The notes below the pieces were generated by a model. The model ran no database searches and had not been told where the DNA came from. It was given only the letters and a program-made list of their open reading frames with translations. Below are positions 1-7,922 of a stretch of 16,447 nucleotides of DNA, in pieces. The position numbers and the translations under genes were made by a program. The DNA comes from a bacterium (lineage in GTDB: Bacteria; T1Sed10-126): positions 1 to 16,447 of the forward strand of contig PWOD01000205.1 in the NCBI GenBank assembly GCA_003557545.1. The letters run 5' to 3'. Position 1 is the stretch's first letter, and each line of letters opens with the position of its first letter.

Positions 1-47
1 GTTTTGTCAATCCACTTTTTTAATTCATCTACCACCTGATCTCTCAT
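1..47 (-). CDS. possible start of a divergent gene, cut by the window edge
   Basis: On the minus strand an ATG at 47-45 opens a frame that runs to the window edge without a stop and reads MRDQVVDELKKWIDK. An AGGGG stretch lies 8 nt upstream and could act as a ribosome site. The same frame stays open upstream to about position 120 and has another ATG at 89-87, but that one has no ribosome site. The amphipathic, charged composition is protein-like, but only 15 codons are visible and I recognise no family. If real, it is transcribed away from add and is the only minus-strand gene here. It could equally be chance. Confidence 0.22.
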   Translation of the reverse strand, partial: MRDQVVDELKKWIDK

Positions 48-133
48 CCACCAGACCCCTTTCAGTTTGGGGTGGAAATGATATACCATGTTTCTACAAA
101 AAATTGGAGAAACAGCTTCAATTTAACGATTAT

Positions 134-144
134 TATGGTAGAAT
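134..144 (+). promoter_or_regulatory. candidate extended -10 promoter element for add
   Basis: TATGGTAGAAT contains a -10-like hexamer TAGAAT preceded by TATG and one base, the layout of an extended -10 (TRTGn) promoter. No good -35 hexamer lies 17 nt upstream (CTTCAA), which fits an extended -10 promoter or argues against this being a promoter. A similar GGTAGAATA string occurs before the response regulator gene. Confidence 0.35.
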
Positions 145-222
145 ATTTTCTCAGCTATTGGTTGACTTGCTCCGCTATACTGATGCAAAGTGATTACTTC
201 CAATAAATGTTTCAAACTCAAT

Positions 223-265
223 TTAAACGTTAGCTGTTTAATTTTTGGGAGTAAGCTGTCTAATT
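223..265. repeat. inverted repeat plus 22-bp-spaced direct repeats before add
   Basis: TTAAAC (223-228) and GTTTAA (236-241) form a perfect 6-bp inverted repeat with a 7-nt centre. AGCTGTTTAATT (232-243) and AGCTGTCTAATT (254-265) are direct copies matching at 11 of 12 positions, 22 bp apart, about two helical turns. Both sit between the candidate promoter and the add ribosome site, where a repressor operator would be expected. The binding protein is unknown. Confidence 0.35.
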
Positions 266-352
266 AGCCGGCTGTTAGGTATTTTGGAACCAGTATTGGA
301 TCGACAGGTCAGCTACAGTAAAATTAAACTTTTTAGTGGAGGAATGAACTAC

Positions 353-1360
353 ATGCACGCAACAGAAGAAGCCATTTCACGGCTGCCTAAAGTCGATTTA
401 CATCTCCATCTTGATGGGGCAATACGGACCCAAACTATTCTTGAACTGGGCCAGAAAAATAATCTTTCGTTACCGGCTGATGATGTCGAGCAGCTGGCTG
501 AACATGTTCAGGTCCAGCCCTCCTGCCGGAGTCTGACTGATTTTCTTGCCTGTTTTGAATTTTTTTATCCGGTCTTACAGTATCCGGAGTCGGTTGAACG
601 GATTGCCTATGAGCTTTGTGAAGATTTAAGCCAGCAGGGGATTATTTATGCTGAAACCCGATTTGCCCCGGTTCTTCTCCTTGATGAAGGAGCGACTCAG
701 CGGGATATGGTAGAAGCAGCTCTCAGGGGTCTATCCCGGGGTTGTGAGGAGTTCGACCTGCCGGTCCGGTTGATTCTCTGTGCATACCGGGGAACTCCGG
801 CCGAAAAAAGCCTGGAGCTGGTCAAATTGGCTGATGAATATCAGGATCAGGGAATTGCCGGTCTTGATTTTGCCGGTGATGAAAGTCGTTATGAAACCAG
901 TGAACATAAAGAGGCCCTGGCGCTTGCTCATGAATGCAATCTGCCCCTTACTGTGCATGCGGGAGAGGCTGGTTCAGTCGATAATATCCGTGAGGCGGTG
1001 GACCTCGGTGCTGATCGAATTGGACATGGAGTTCGGTTAATTGATGATCCTCAGCTGTTACAGACCGTTGTGGAAAAACAGATTCCGCTTGAACTCTGTC
1101 TTACCAGCAACCTGCAGACTCAGGCGGTCAGCTCGATAGAGGAACACCCGTTTCCTGAGTTCTATCGGCAGGGTGTAAAGGTAACTCTAAACACTGATGA
1201 TCCTAAAATTAGCAATACTGATCTTGATTTTGAATATAATCTGGCGGCTCGTTCCTTTGGCTTTTCAATCGATCAATTGAAAGAGATTTCAATCAATGGA
1301 ATTGACGCAGCATTTGTCGACGATTCGATGAAGAACAAGTTGCTGGCAAAGGTAGATTAA
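353..1360 (+). CDS. add: adenosine deaminase
   Basis: Hydrolytic deamination of adenosine (and deoxyadenosine) to inosine in the cytoplasm, in purine salvage. All landmarks of the metal-dependent family are visible: the HxH zinc pair H17/H19 in LHLHLDG, the HAGE motif (H202, catalytic E205), the GHG motif (H225), and NTDDP (D282/D283) near the C-terminus. I chose ATG 353 because GGAGG at 338-342 is 10 nt upstream. ATG 344 is only 1 nt from it, and the longer frame from TTG 245 adds unrelated residues. This gives 335 aa, normal for the family. It is the first gene of a salvage group with cdd and dgt; cdd follows after 59 nt with no terminator between. Function is near certain; the start could be 344. 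Confidence 0.95.
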   Translation: MHATEEAISRLPKVDLHLHLDGAIRTQTILELGQKNNLSLPADDVEQLAEHVQVQPSCRSLTDFLACFEFFYPVLQYPESVERIAYELCEDLSQQGIIYAETRFAPVLLLDEGATQRDMVEAALRGLSRGCEEFDLPVRLILCAYRGTPAEKSLELVKLADEYQDQGIAGLDFAGDESRYETSEHKEALALAHECNLPLTVHAGEAGSVDNIREAVDLGADRIGHGVRLIDDPQLLQTVVEKQIPLELCLTSNLQTQAVSSIEEHPFPEFYRQGVKVTLNTDDPKISNTDLDFEYNLAARSFGFSIDQLKEISINGIDAAFVDDSMKNKLLAKVD

Positions 1361-1419
1361 CAATAACTTTTTAACCGGTTTGATATTGGGACCATTTATT
1401 TTTATTGAGGTGAAATTTG

Positions 1420-1854
1420 ATGGCTGAAATTACTGATATAGATCGTCAATTGGTTGACCATGCTACTGAAGCCCTTAAATACGCTTACTCTCCGTACAGT
1501 AACTATCGAGTGGGTGCTGCTGTTCAGACTTCTGAAGGCAAAATTTACACAGGTTGTAATGTGGAAAATTCTTCTTATGGACTTACCAATTGTGCTGAAA
1601 GAACCGCTCTGTTTAAAGCGGTTTCTGTGGGTGAACGGGAGTTTGACCGGATCGCCATCGTGGTTGAAAACGCCGGTTGTGTGGGAACCCCCTGTGGTGC
1701 CTGCCGCCAGGTAATTACTGAGTTTAATCCTCAGATGGAAGTATTGATGGCCAATACCTCCGGTATGGTCGAAAAGATGTTGGCCGGAGAGCTGCTGCCC
1801 AAAAGTTTTGCCTGTGATAATCTGGAAGAAGAAAAAATCCAGCCTGGTGTCTGA
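1420..1854 (+). CDS. cdd: cytidine deaminase
   Basis: Deaminates cytidine and deoxycytidine to uridine and deoxyuridine in pyrimidine salvage. The 144-aa length matches the small homotetrameric class (Bacillus type), in which zinc is held by three cysteines. These are visible as C58 in NCAERTA, with proton-shuttling E60, and C92/C95 in PCGAC. The substrate-binding YSPYSNYRVGAA and NVENSSYG segments are intact. The start is ATG 1420 with GAGGTGA (1407-1413) 6 nt upstream; a TTG one codon earlier is less likely. It lies between add and the dNTPase gene, so the three probably share a transcript and a salvage role. Confidence 0.95.
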   Translation: MAEITDIDRQLVDHATEALKYAYSPYSNYRVGAAVQTSEGKIYTGCNVENSSYGLTNCAERTALFKAVSVGEREFDRIAIVVENAGCVGTPCGACRQVITEFNPQMEVLMANTSGMVEKMLAGELLPKSFACDNLEEEKIQPGV

Positions 1855-1919
1855 TTGTTTCATGAACCGCGGATATTATCGGGCTGAACAACTGCTTGAC
1901 AGACTGGGGTTATGCTCAA

Positions 1920-2978
1920 ATGAATCGGCTTGATCCCCGTCAGGTTCGTCAGACTTCCGAGGATATTGAACGCCAGAGTTTGTCACCGAGAGCTCAGCTG
2001 TCATCTGAATCAGCCGGCCGTTCGCGCCCTGAATCGCCTGACAAATTACGGACTGCATTTCAGGTAGATCGCGATAGAATTCTCCATTCACCGGCGTTTC
2101 GTAGGTTGAAATTTAAAACCCAGGTATTTATTGAACCGCTGCGGGATGACACACGGACCCGTCTGACACACACGCTGGAAGTTATGCAGATTAGCCGGAC
2201 GGTAGCTCGGGCTTTGAGACTGAATGAAGATCTTACCGAGGCCATAGCTCTGGGACATGATATTGGTCATACTCCCTTTGCTCATGTTGGAGAATCGGTG
2301 TTGGACGAACTGAGTGAGAATGGTTTTCATCACAGTTTTCAATCAGTTCGTATGGCTGAAAAATTAGAGCGTCAGGGTCAGGGATTAAATCTTACCAAAG
2401 AGGTTAAAAATGGTATTTTAACCCATTCTAAAACTACCCGGTCGATCTGCGATCCGGTTTCTCGGCAGCAGCCACTTACTTCGGAAGGTAAACTGGTTAG
2501 ACTCTGTGACAGTATCGCTTATTTGAACCATGATATTGAAGATGCAGTTAAGGTGGGGCTGCTGAAAGAAAGCTCGCTTCCTGAAGCTTCATTGCGCGTT
2601 CTGGGCAAAACCAGCGGTGCCAGGATTGCTCGTTCGGTTGAGGATATAATTAATACCAGTATTGAACAGGATGAGATTTCAATTTCTTCCCGGGTAAAAC
2701 AGGCGACTGATCGTTTGCGAACCTATCTATTTGAAAACCTTTATTCATTAAAAACTGATTCAGCGATCAATAATGAAGCTCGTATGGTTATAGAAAATCT
2801 CTATAATCTATTTGATAAAAATCCTCACCTGATCTATCAGCAACTCCCATTTTTAGAAAAGGTTGATAGTTCTCAGCCGGCCGTAGATTTTTTAAGCATT
2901 CAAAGTGACTTTTCAATTATCCGCTTATATCGGAAGTTTTTTGATGATACCCTGTCCCATTTGCCTCACTACGAATGA
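1920..2978 (+). CDS. dgt: deoxyguanosinetriphosphate triphosphohydrolase-like HD protein
   Basis: An HD-superfamily dNTP triphosphohydrolase that cleaves dNTPs to deoxynucleoside and triphosphate, so it can trim dNTP pools and feed deoxynucleosides to the two deaminases upstream. The metal site is complete: H84 in LTHTLEV, H113/D114 in ALGHDIGHTPF, and D197 in LCDSIAYLNHD. The N-terminal LSPRAQLSSESAGR and the FRRLKFKTQVF segment are typical of the shorter Dgt-like proteins. From ATG 1920 it has 352 aa. A TTG at 1896 would add 8 residues; I prefer ATG 1920, with GGGGT (1906-1910) 9 nt upstream, but the site is weak. It lies 65 nt after cdd. Preferred substrate and allosteric nucleotide cannot be read from sequence. 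Confidence 0.88.
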   Translation: MNRLDPRQVRQTSEDIERQSLSPRAQLSSESAGRSRPESPDKLRTAFQVDRDRILHSPAFRRLKFKTQVFIEPLRDDTRTRLTHTLEVMQISRTVARALRLNEDLTEAIALGHDIGHTPFAHVGESVLDELSENGFHHSFQSVRMAEKLERQGQGLNLTKEVKNGILTHSKTTRSICDPVSRQQPLTSEGKLVRLCDSIAYLNHDIEDAVKVGLLKESSLPEASLRVLGKTSGARIARSVEDIINTSIEQDEISISSRVKQATDRLRTYLFENLYSLKTDSAINNEARMVIENLYNLFDKNPHLIYQQLPFLEKVDSSQPAVDFLSIQSDFSIIRLYRKFFDDTLSHLPHYE

Positions 2979-3060
2979 CTTTAAGCGGATCAGGAAAAGC
3001 ACAAATTTTGATTTTTTTAAACAACTCGAAAAAAGCTCTTTTATTCCTTGAAAACATAGG

Positions 3061-3066
3061 TAGAAT
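3061..3066 (+). promoter_or_regulatory. candidate -10 box before the response regulator gene
   Basis: TAGAAT inside GGTAGAATAGT lies about 65 nt before the response regulator start, in an AT-rich 152-nt gap (2979-3130). The hexamer 17 nt upstream (CTTTTA) is a poor -35. The gap has no terminator-like hairpin after dgt, so read-through from the salvage genes is also possible. Confidence 0.25.
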
Positions 3067-3130
3067 AGTATTTAATGGAACATTTTTGGTTGGCTGGTTG
3101 AATATAATAATTGAATAGACGGGATATCAA

Positions 3131-3562
3131 ATGACCGAAGGATCAGTTCTTATCGTTGAAGATGCTGTGGTTATAGCAGAACATCTTAAAATGTTAGTCG
3201 AACTTCAGGGGCATAAAGTTATCGGGGTAGTAGATAACGGTGAGGAAGCAATTGAGCTGGCGATCGAACACCGTCCAGATCTGATTCTCATGGACATTAA
3301 ACTGCTTGGCGAACTTGATGGAATTCAGACTACTCGCCGGATTTATGAACGTCTCAAGGGAGAAACGAGTATTGTCTATGTGACGGCTTATGGTGATAAG
3401 AAAACTGTCCGCCAGGCGCGCGATTCCGGTGCTCTGGCTCTGTTCACCAAGCCTGTTCGTCGGCACGCGCTGGATTGGATACTCCAGTGGTATTTCCAGG
3501 GTGTTAAAGATTTGGATTCCAAACCTTCCTCTCTCCAGGCCTGGTTTTTCCGGGATGTTTAA
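3131..3562 (+). CDS. receiver-only response regulator (CheY-like)
   Basis: A stand-alone receiver domain, presumed to accept phosphate from the histidine kinase encoded next. The acidic pocket E10/D11, phospho-acceptor D55 (LILMDIKL), switch T85 (YVTAYGD) and K107 (FTKP) are all present. The GELDGI insertion just after the phosphorylation loop is common in receivers paired with PAS/HisKA_2 kinases. After about residue 120 there is only a short tail and no DNA-binding or enzymatic output domain, so it must act through protein contacts or pass phosphate on. At 143 aa it is slightly longer than CheY. The ribosome site is weak (GGGAT, 3121-3125). The physiological output is unknown. Confidence 0.88.
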   Translation: MTEGSVLIVEDAVVIAEHLKMLVELQGHKVIGVVDNGEEAIELAIEHRPDLILMDIKLLGELDGIQTTRRIYERLKGETSIVYVTAYGDKKTVRQARDSGALALFTKPVRRHALDWILQWYFQGVKDLDSKPSSLQAWFFRDV

Positions 3563-3600
3563 CTGCCCGTGAAAGTTTCCATAAGATTTGAGATTTAACC

Positions 3601-6054
3601 GTGTATCTCACTTACTTCTTCGACATTATAGTTGTTTGGACTAACCCGGCCGGATCTGTTTGCCGCCTATATAACTCCTTACCAATTTTTTTCCAAAATA
3701 GCCCCTTAAGATTGTTCCGGTTTACAGTTTCAGTGGCTGAAACGATTCCTTTCTTACAAGACAAGGCTGAAAATCCAGGTTGGGAACAGTTGTTGCTCAT
3801 TTACCATCACTGTCCCCGATGGTTCTGGACCGGATTAATCCTTATAGTTTCGCTTTTCACACTGTTTATTGTGTCGGTCATAGTCTGTCTTTACAATCGC
3901 CGGCTGAAGGAGCGGACCGTGCTCAACCAACGGTTTCTCCAGCAGATTCTTGATGCCTCTCCAAGTTTAATGTCGGTCCGCACCTCTAACGGAGAATATG
4001 GCATGGTTAACCGGTCTTTTGCTAATTTTATTGGGAAATCACGGGAACAGATCATCAATCAAAAGCCGTTTGATGTAATCCCCGACAATCTGAATTTTTC
4101 TAAACGAATTAAACTTGAGGAAAAAGTTCTACTGAGTGGTTTGCCTGAAACAGTTGGTGTGGAAAAATTAACCGATCCCCGGAGTGGTTTTACTAGATGG
4201 TTTGTTACTACCTGCCGGCCAGTTAGTGCCCCGCGGGAGGAGGATAACTTCGTTCTCACTGTTTCTGCTGATATTACTGAAACACGTCGTGCTGAGCAGG
4301 AATTGCGAGAAAAACAGAAGCTTTTCGAATCTTTCTTTGAATCGGCCAACGAGTTGATCGTGCAGCTTGATTCTAATGGTAGTATTGTGCGTGCCAATAA
4401 GGAGACTGCCCGCCAACTGGGTTGTTCTGTTAAAAAACTGGCCGGGGAGAGCTTTTTTTCATATCTGACCGACAAATCCCGTAAAGTTTTTAATAACAGT
4501 TTTCAGCATTTTATCGACTCTTCCGACAATCGTCAGACCCTGCGACTCTTAACCAGTCAGGGTGAAACCATAGTGGTTGACTGTTCGATTGCCCGGCTGT
4601 TTGAAGATAAGGATACCGCCAGTTTTTATGTGTTGTTTATGCGGGATATCACTGAGTTGAAAGCCCGTCAGGAAAAACTGCTGCTCTACCAGCAGACGAT
4701 TGAGGCGTCTACCGAACTGTTTGCCGCCCTTGACGACAATTTAAACCTGCTTTTAATGAACCGGACTTTTCAGGAGTATTTTGCTCTTCCTGATAAATCA
4801 GTCGAGGGCAAGCAGATTTCGCGGCTGATCGAACCAGAGCTGTACGGACGGATTGCTGGTTTTATTGATCAGGCAGTTTCTGGGGAAGTTGTCAGGGAAG
4901 AGATTGATTTAGACCATCCAGAGGTTGGCAAGAGAAACCTGGTAGCGTCCTTTTATCCGCTTATTACAGCCGAAGATCAAATTACCGGGATAGCCCTCTC
5001 GTTCCATGATATAACCGCCCGTCAGCAGGCTAAGAAAAGGTTGAGAAGTTCGGAAGAAAAATTTCGTCAGATGGCCTCTACAATTAGAGAGGTTTTCTGG
5101 ATGAGCTCCCAAAATTTTGATCGAATTGATTATCTCAATCCGGCCGTGGAAGATCTTATAGGGTATAAACCGCAGTTACTATATGAAAAACCCCGGTTGA
5201 TCTTCGCTAAGATCTTACCTGAGGATCGTTCTCATGTGAGAGAATTTTTCAGTGATTTCCAGGATGAAGAGAAGCAGCTGGAGTTCAGGGTCCGACGGGT
5301 GGGCGGTGAAATTCGCTGGTGTCGCCTGCGAGCTCACCGGTTAGCCGGAGACAAACTGGTTGGAACTATCGTCGATATCACAGGTTTTAAGCGGGTTCAG
5401 TTTGAGCTGGAGGACTCACTGGTTGAAAAGGAAACATTAATGCGGGAAATCCATCATCGAGTTAAAAATAATCTGTTCATCATTACAAGTCTGCTGGAGA
5501 TGCAGACTCTCAAAACTGAAAATAGTCAGGTCCGGGAGATTCTGCAGCAAAGTGTTGATCGTATCCAGGTGATGGCGTTTGTCCATGAAATTCTTTATAA
5601 AGACACAAAACTTGGTTCGATCCGCATTGATCATTATCTGCAAAAATTAACTGATGAGCTGATGATAGCCCATATGTCGCCGACCAAACAGATTGAAATT
5701 AAACATCAGCTTGCTCCGATTACTCTCGATGTTGATCGGGTTGTTACCTGTGGTCTGATTATTAATGAGCTGTTCACTAATTCATTACAGCATTCCTTTG
5801 AACAGGCGGACGAAGGTTGGATCAAGGTGAGTTTTCAGGAGAAGGGGCCTAACTACCTGTTGGAGTTGAGCGATAGTGGTGAGGGGTTGCCAGATAACTT
5901 TGAACTTGCAGATGTTGACACACTCGGTCTCAAGTTAGTCTCAAGTCTGGCTGAAAACCAGTTGAAGGGAACGGTTGAGATCCAGCGGGAACCCCACACG
6001 CTGTTTCGGGTGGAGTTTGATAAAACCTTTGAAAAATCGCAAAATCACATATAA
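3601..6054 (+). CDS. membrane-anchored multi-PAS sensor histidine kinase (HisKA_2 type)
   Basis: A sensor kinase that probably phosphorylates the receiver encoded just upstream. Numbering from GTG 3601: one clear transmembrane helix (about 76-98), then four PAS-like domains (about 107-228, 241-352, 360-473 and 487-595), each of the first three ending in a DIT motif and the fourth in VDITGFKR. A HisKA_2 dimerisation/phosphotransfer segment follows with EIHHRVKNNL (H618/H619) and an ATPase domain with N-box NELFTNS (N722, N727), DSGEGLP and a LGLKLVSSLA glycine loop. With a single visible helix and no sizeable extracellular domain, the PAS array probably senses an internal signal such as redox state, a ligand or light. 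The start is uncertain: GTG 3601 has no ribosome site and residues 1-44 are not typical; GTG 3733 is an alternative. It follows the regulator by 38 nt. Confidence 0.85.
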   Translation: MYLTYFFDIIVVWTNPAGSVCRLYNSLPIFFQNSPLRLFRFTVSVAETIPFLQDKAENPGWEQLLLIYHHCPRWFWTGLILIVSLFTLFIVSVIVCLYNRRLKERTVLNQRFLQQILDASPSLMSVRTSNGEYGMVNRSFANFIGKSREQIINQKPFDVIPDNLNFSKRIKLEEKVLLSGLPETVGVEKLTDPRSGFTRWFVTTCRPVSAPREEDNFVLTVSADITETRRAEQELREKQKLFESFFESANELIVQLDSNGSIVRANKETARQLGCSVKKLAGESFFSYLTDKSRKVFNNSFQHFIDSSDNRQTLRLLTSQGETIVVDCSIARLFEDKDTASFYVLFMRDITELKARQEKLLLYQQTIEASTELFAALDDNLNLLLMNRTFQEYFALPDKSVEGKQISRLIEPELYGRIAGFIDQAVSGEVVREEIDLDHPEVGKRNLVASFYPLITAEDQITGIALSFHDITARQQAKKRLRSSEEKFRQMASTIREVFWMSSQNFDRIDYLNPAVEDLIGYKPQLLYEKPRLIFAKILPEDRSHVREFFSDFQDEEKQLEFRVRRVGGEIRWCRLRAHRLAGDKLVGTIVDITGFKRVQFELEDSLVEKETLMREIHHRVKNNLFIITSLLEMQTLKTENSQVREILQQSVDRIQVMAFVHEILYKDTKLGSIRIDHYLQKLTDELMIAHMSPTKQIEIKHQLAPITLDVDRVVTCGLIINELFTNSLQHSFEQADEGWIKVSFQEKGPNYLLELSDSGEGLPDNFELADVDTLGLKLVSSLAENQLKGTVEIQREPHTLFRVEFDKTFEKSQNHI

Positions 6055-6065
6055 ACTTTTCTCTG

Positions 6066-6115
6066 TCGCGGGCCATTTTAAATTTTACTTCAATCCCGCG
6101 AAATATTGTTTTTTA
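6066..6115 (+). terminator. possible intrinsic terminator after the histidine kinase gene
   Basis: TCGCGGG (6066-6072) pairs perfectly with CCCGCGA (6095-6101), followed after a few bases by TTGTTTTTT (6106-6114). The 22-nt loop is long for an efficient terminator and the T-run starts 5 nt after the stem, so I give moderate confidence. It separates the two-component genes from the gat group. Confidence 0.5.
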
Positions 6116-6146
6116 TCTGTATCATAGATTCAAGGGAGGTATTGAT

Positions 6147-6440
6147 GTGGCTGCTTTAAAACAGGAAATATCACAACTGGCAACCCTCGGCCGTTTAAAT
6201 TTAACCGACGAGGAGGAAAAGAAGTTTGCCGGTGATCTCCAGGAAATTCTCGAGTTCGCCGAAAAAATCAACGAGGTTGATACTGAAAATATTCAGCCGA
6301 CCTACCATGCGCTTCCTCTGGAAAATGTTTTTCGGGATGATGTTTGTCAGCCCGGTCCGCCGATAGAGACGGTTCTTAAGCAAGCTCCCGCTTCGATTGA
6401 CGGGTATTTTTCTGTACCCCGGGTGATTGATCGAGAATGA
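6147..6440 (+). CDS. gatC: Asp/Glu-tRNA amidotransferase subunit C
   Basis: Small structural subunit of GatCAB, which converts misacylated Glu-tRNA(Gln) and/or Asp-tRNA(Asn) to Gln-tRNA and Asn-tRNA; GatC wraps around GatA and stabilises the GatA-GatB interface. The 97-residue length and the pattern (ISQLATLGRLNLTDEE, ILEFAEKINEVDT, LPLENVFRDD, C-terminal YFSVPRVI) are typical. The start is GTG 6147, 7 nt after a strong AAGGGAGG (6132-6139); the ATG at 6145 is out of frame. Its last 4 nt overlap the start of gatA (ATGA), implying coupled translation. Confidence 0.95.
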   Translation: MAALKQEISQLATLGRLNLTDEEEKKFAGDLQEILEFAEKINEVDTENIQPTYHALPLENVFRDDVCQPGPPIETVLKQAPASIDGYFSVPRVIDRE

Positions 6441-7897
6441 ACAATCAACTATCGCAACTAAGTTTACTGGAACTTTCACAGCTTCTGGAAGCTCAAGAAA
6501 TAACTGCTGTTGAACTTATGGAAACAACCGTTGAACGTTATCGACAGCTTGATTCAGATATCAAATCTTTTCTCTATTTTGATCTTGATGAAAGTCTGGA
6601 AACTGCTAAAAAACAGGATTCTCTGGAGAGAAAATCAGCTCTACATGGTATTCCGCTGGCGATTAAAGATAATATCTCTCGTCTGGGCAAACCGTTAACC
6701 TGTAGTTCTAAGATTCTCGCCGGACACCGGCCACCCTATAGTGCTACTGTTGTTGAAAAGCTCGAACAGGCCGGGGGAATATTTGTTGGAAATACTAATA
6801 TGGATGAGTTTGCCATGGGTTCTTCAACCGAGACCAGTGCTTATCAGACCACCCGTAATCCCTGGGATTTAGAGCGTGTACCGGGCGGTTCAAGCGGGGG
6901 CTCAGCCGCCGCGGTAGCAGCCGGTATAGTCCCGGCCGCCCTGGGCTCCGACACCGGCGGTTCTATTCGACAGCCGGCCGCTTTCTGTGGAGTTGTTGGA
7001 TTTAAACCAACCTATGGCCGAGTTAGTCGCTATGGTCTGTTTCCTTTCGCATCATCACTTGACCAGATCGGTCCGATCGCTCGGACTGTCAGTGATGTTG
7101 CATTTCTTACAGAACTGCTCGCCGGTTCTGATTCGCGGGACAGTACGTCACTCGATTCTCCGGTTCCCCGCTATCTCGAGCAGCTTCAGCCCCGGGCAGA
7201 GGGGTTGACTTTTGGAATTCCTGAAGAATATTTCGGGGAGGGGGTAGATTCGGATGTTCGTCAGATTATTCAACAGACGATTGAAACTCTCAAACAGCAG
7301 GGAGCTGAGATTAAAACAGTTAATCTACCCCATACTAAATATGCAATTTCAACCTACTACATACTGGCCACCGCTGAAGCCAGCAGTAACCTGGCCCGTT
7401 ATGACGGAGTCCAATACGGCTATCGTGCGGATGAGCCTGATGATCTTATCGATATGTATTCGCGGACTCGGGCCGAAGGATTTGGCCCCGAGGTGAAACG
7501 GCGGATCATGCTGGGGACCTTTGTCCTTTCCAGTGGATATTATGAGGCTTACTATGGAAAAGCTCAAAAACTCCGCACTCTGATTAAACAGGATTTTGAT
7601 AGGGTATATGAAGAATGTGATCTGCTGCTTACACCGACTACACCTTCTACTGCTTTTAAACTTGGAGAGAAAATCGATGATCCGGTTCAGATGTATCTCA
7701 GCGATATTTTAACCGCTTCAACAAATCTTGCTGGGTTGCCGGCCATCTCAATTCCGGTTGGTCAGGATAGTAAGCAGCTTCCGGTGGGGGCCCAGCTTAT
7801 CGGTCCGGCACTCTCTGAGCAAACAGTTTTAAATGCTGCTTTTATGCTGGAAAAACAGAGTCAATGGGATGCTAAAATAGCTCCGGTGCAAGCATGA
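6437..7897 (+). CDS. gatA: Asp/Glu-tRNA amidotransferase subunit A (amidase)
   Basis: The glutaminase subunit: it releases ammonia from glutamine, which is channelled to GatB. It belongs to the amidase-signature family, and the Ser-cisSer-Lys triad is intact: K77 in LAIKDNI, S152 in [11 protein letters not shown], and nucleophile S176 in [11 protein letters not shown]. The spacing matches the well-studied Staphylococcus GatA exactly (each residue offset by 2). Length 486 aa is normal. It starts within the end of gatC (ATGA overlap). A GGTGAT at 6422-6427, 9 nt upstream, may assist initiation. gatB follows after 25 nt. Confidence 0.97.
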   Translation: MNNQLSQLSLLELSQLLEAQEITAVELMETTVERYRQLDSDIKSFLYFDLDESLETAKKQDSLERKSALHGIPLAIKDNISRLGKPLTCSSKILAGHRPPYSATVVEKLEQAGGIFVGNTNMDEFAMGSSTETSAYQTTRNPWDLERVPGGSSGGSAAAVAAGIVPAALGSDTGGSIRQPAAFCGVVGFKPTYGRVSRYGLFPFASSLDQIGPIARTVSDVAFLTELLAGSDSRDSTSLDSPVPRYLEQLQPRAEGLTFGIPEEYFGEGVDSDVRQIIQQTIETLKQQGAEIKTVNLPHTKYAISTYYILATAEASSNLARYDGVQYGYRADEPDDLIDMYSRTRAEGFGPEVKRRIMLGTFVLSSGYYEAYYGKAQKLRTLIKQDFDRVYEECDLLLTPTTPSTAFKLGEKIDDPVQMYLSDILTASTNLAGLPAISIPVGQDSKQLPVGAQLIGPALSEQTVLNAAFMLEKQSQWDAKIAPVQA

Positions 7898-7922
7898 CAA
7901 ACAATTGAAATGGTGATTAATG

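Larger units (their letters stand above)
48..352. other. intergenic region upstream of add, repeat-containing
   Basis: About 300 nt without a confident gene. It is AT-rich and holds a possible extended -10 element (134-144), an inverted repeat (223-241), a pair of 12-nt direct repeats 22 bp apart (232-265), and two near-identical 11/12-mers (TCAATTTAACG at 118-128, TCAATTTAAACG at 218-229). The add reading frame stays open back to a TTG at 245, but codons 245-352 do not resemble adenosine deaminase and the ribosome site lies at 338-342, so I treat this stretch as untranslated. Confidence 0.5.

Noticed and set aside
162-181. TTGACT and TATACT before add as a promoter
   Set aside because: The two hexamers are only 8 nt apart, far from the 16-18 nt required.
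245-352. Longer adenosine deaminase starting at TTG 245
   Set aside because: The extra 36 codons do not match the family, and the GGAGG ribosome site at 338-342 points to ATG 353 (or 344).
1373-1380. AACCGGTT palindrome between add and cdd
   Set aside because: An 8-bp palindrome is expected by chance; no T-run follows it and no second copy was seen nearby.
1402-1863. Minus-strand open frame of 153 codons
   Set aside because: It covers cdd on the other strand; cdd has all its catalytic residues and a ribosome site, so this is an antisense shadow.
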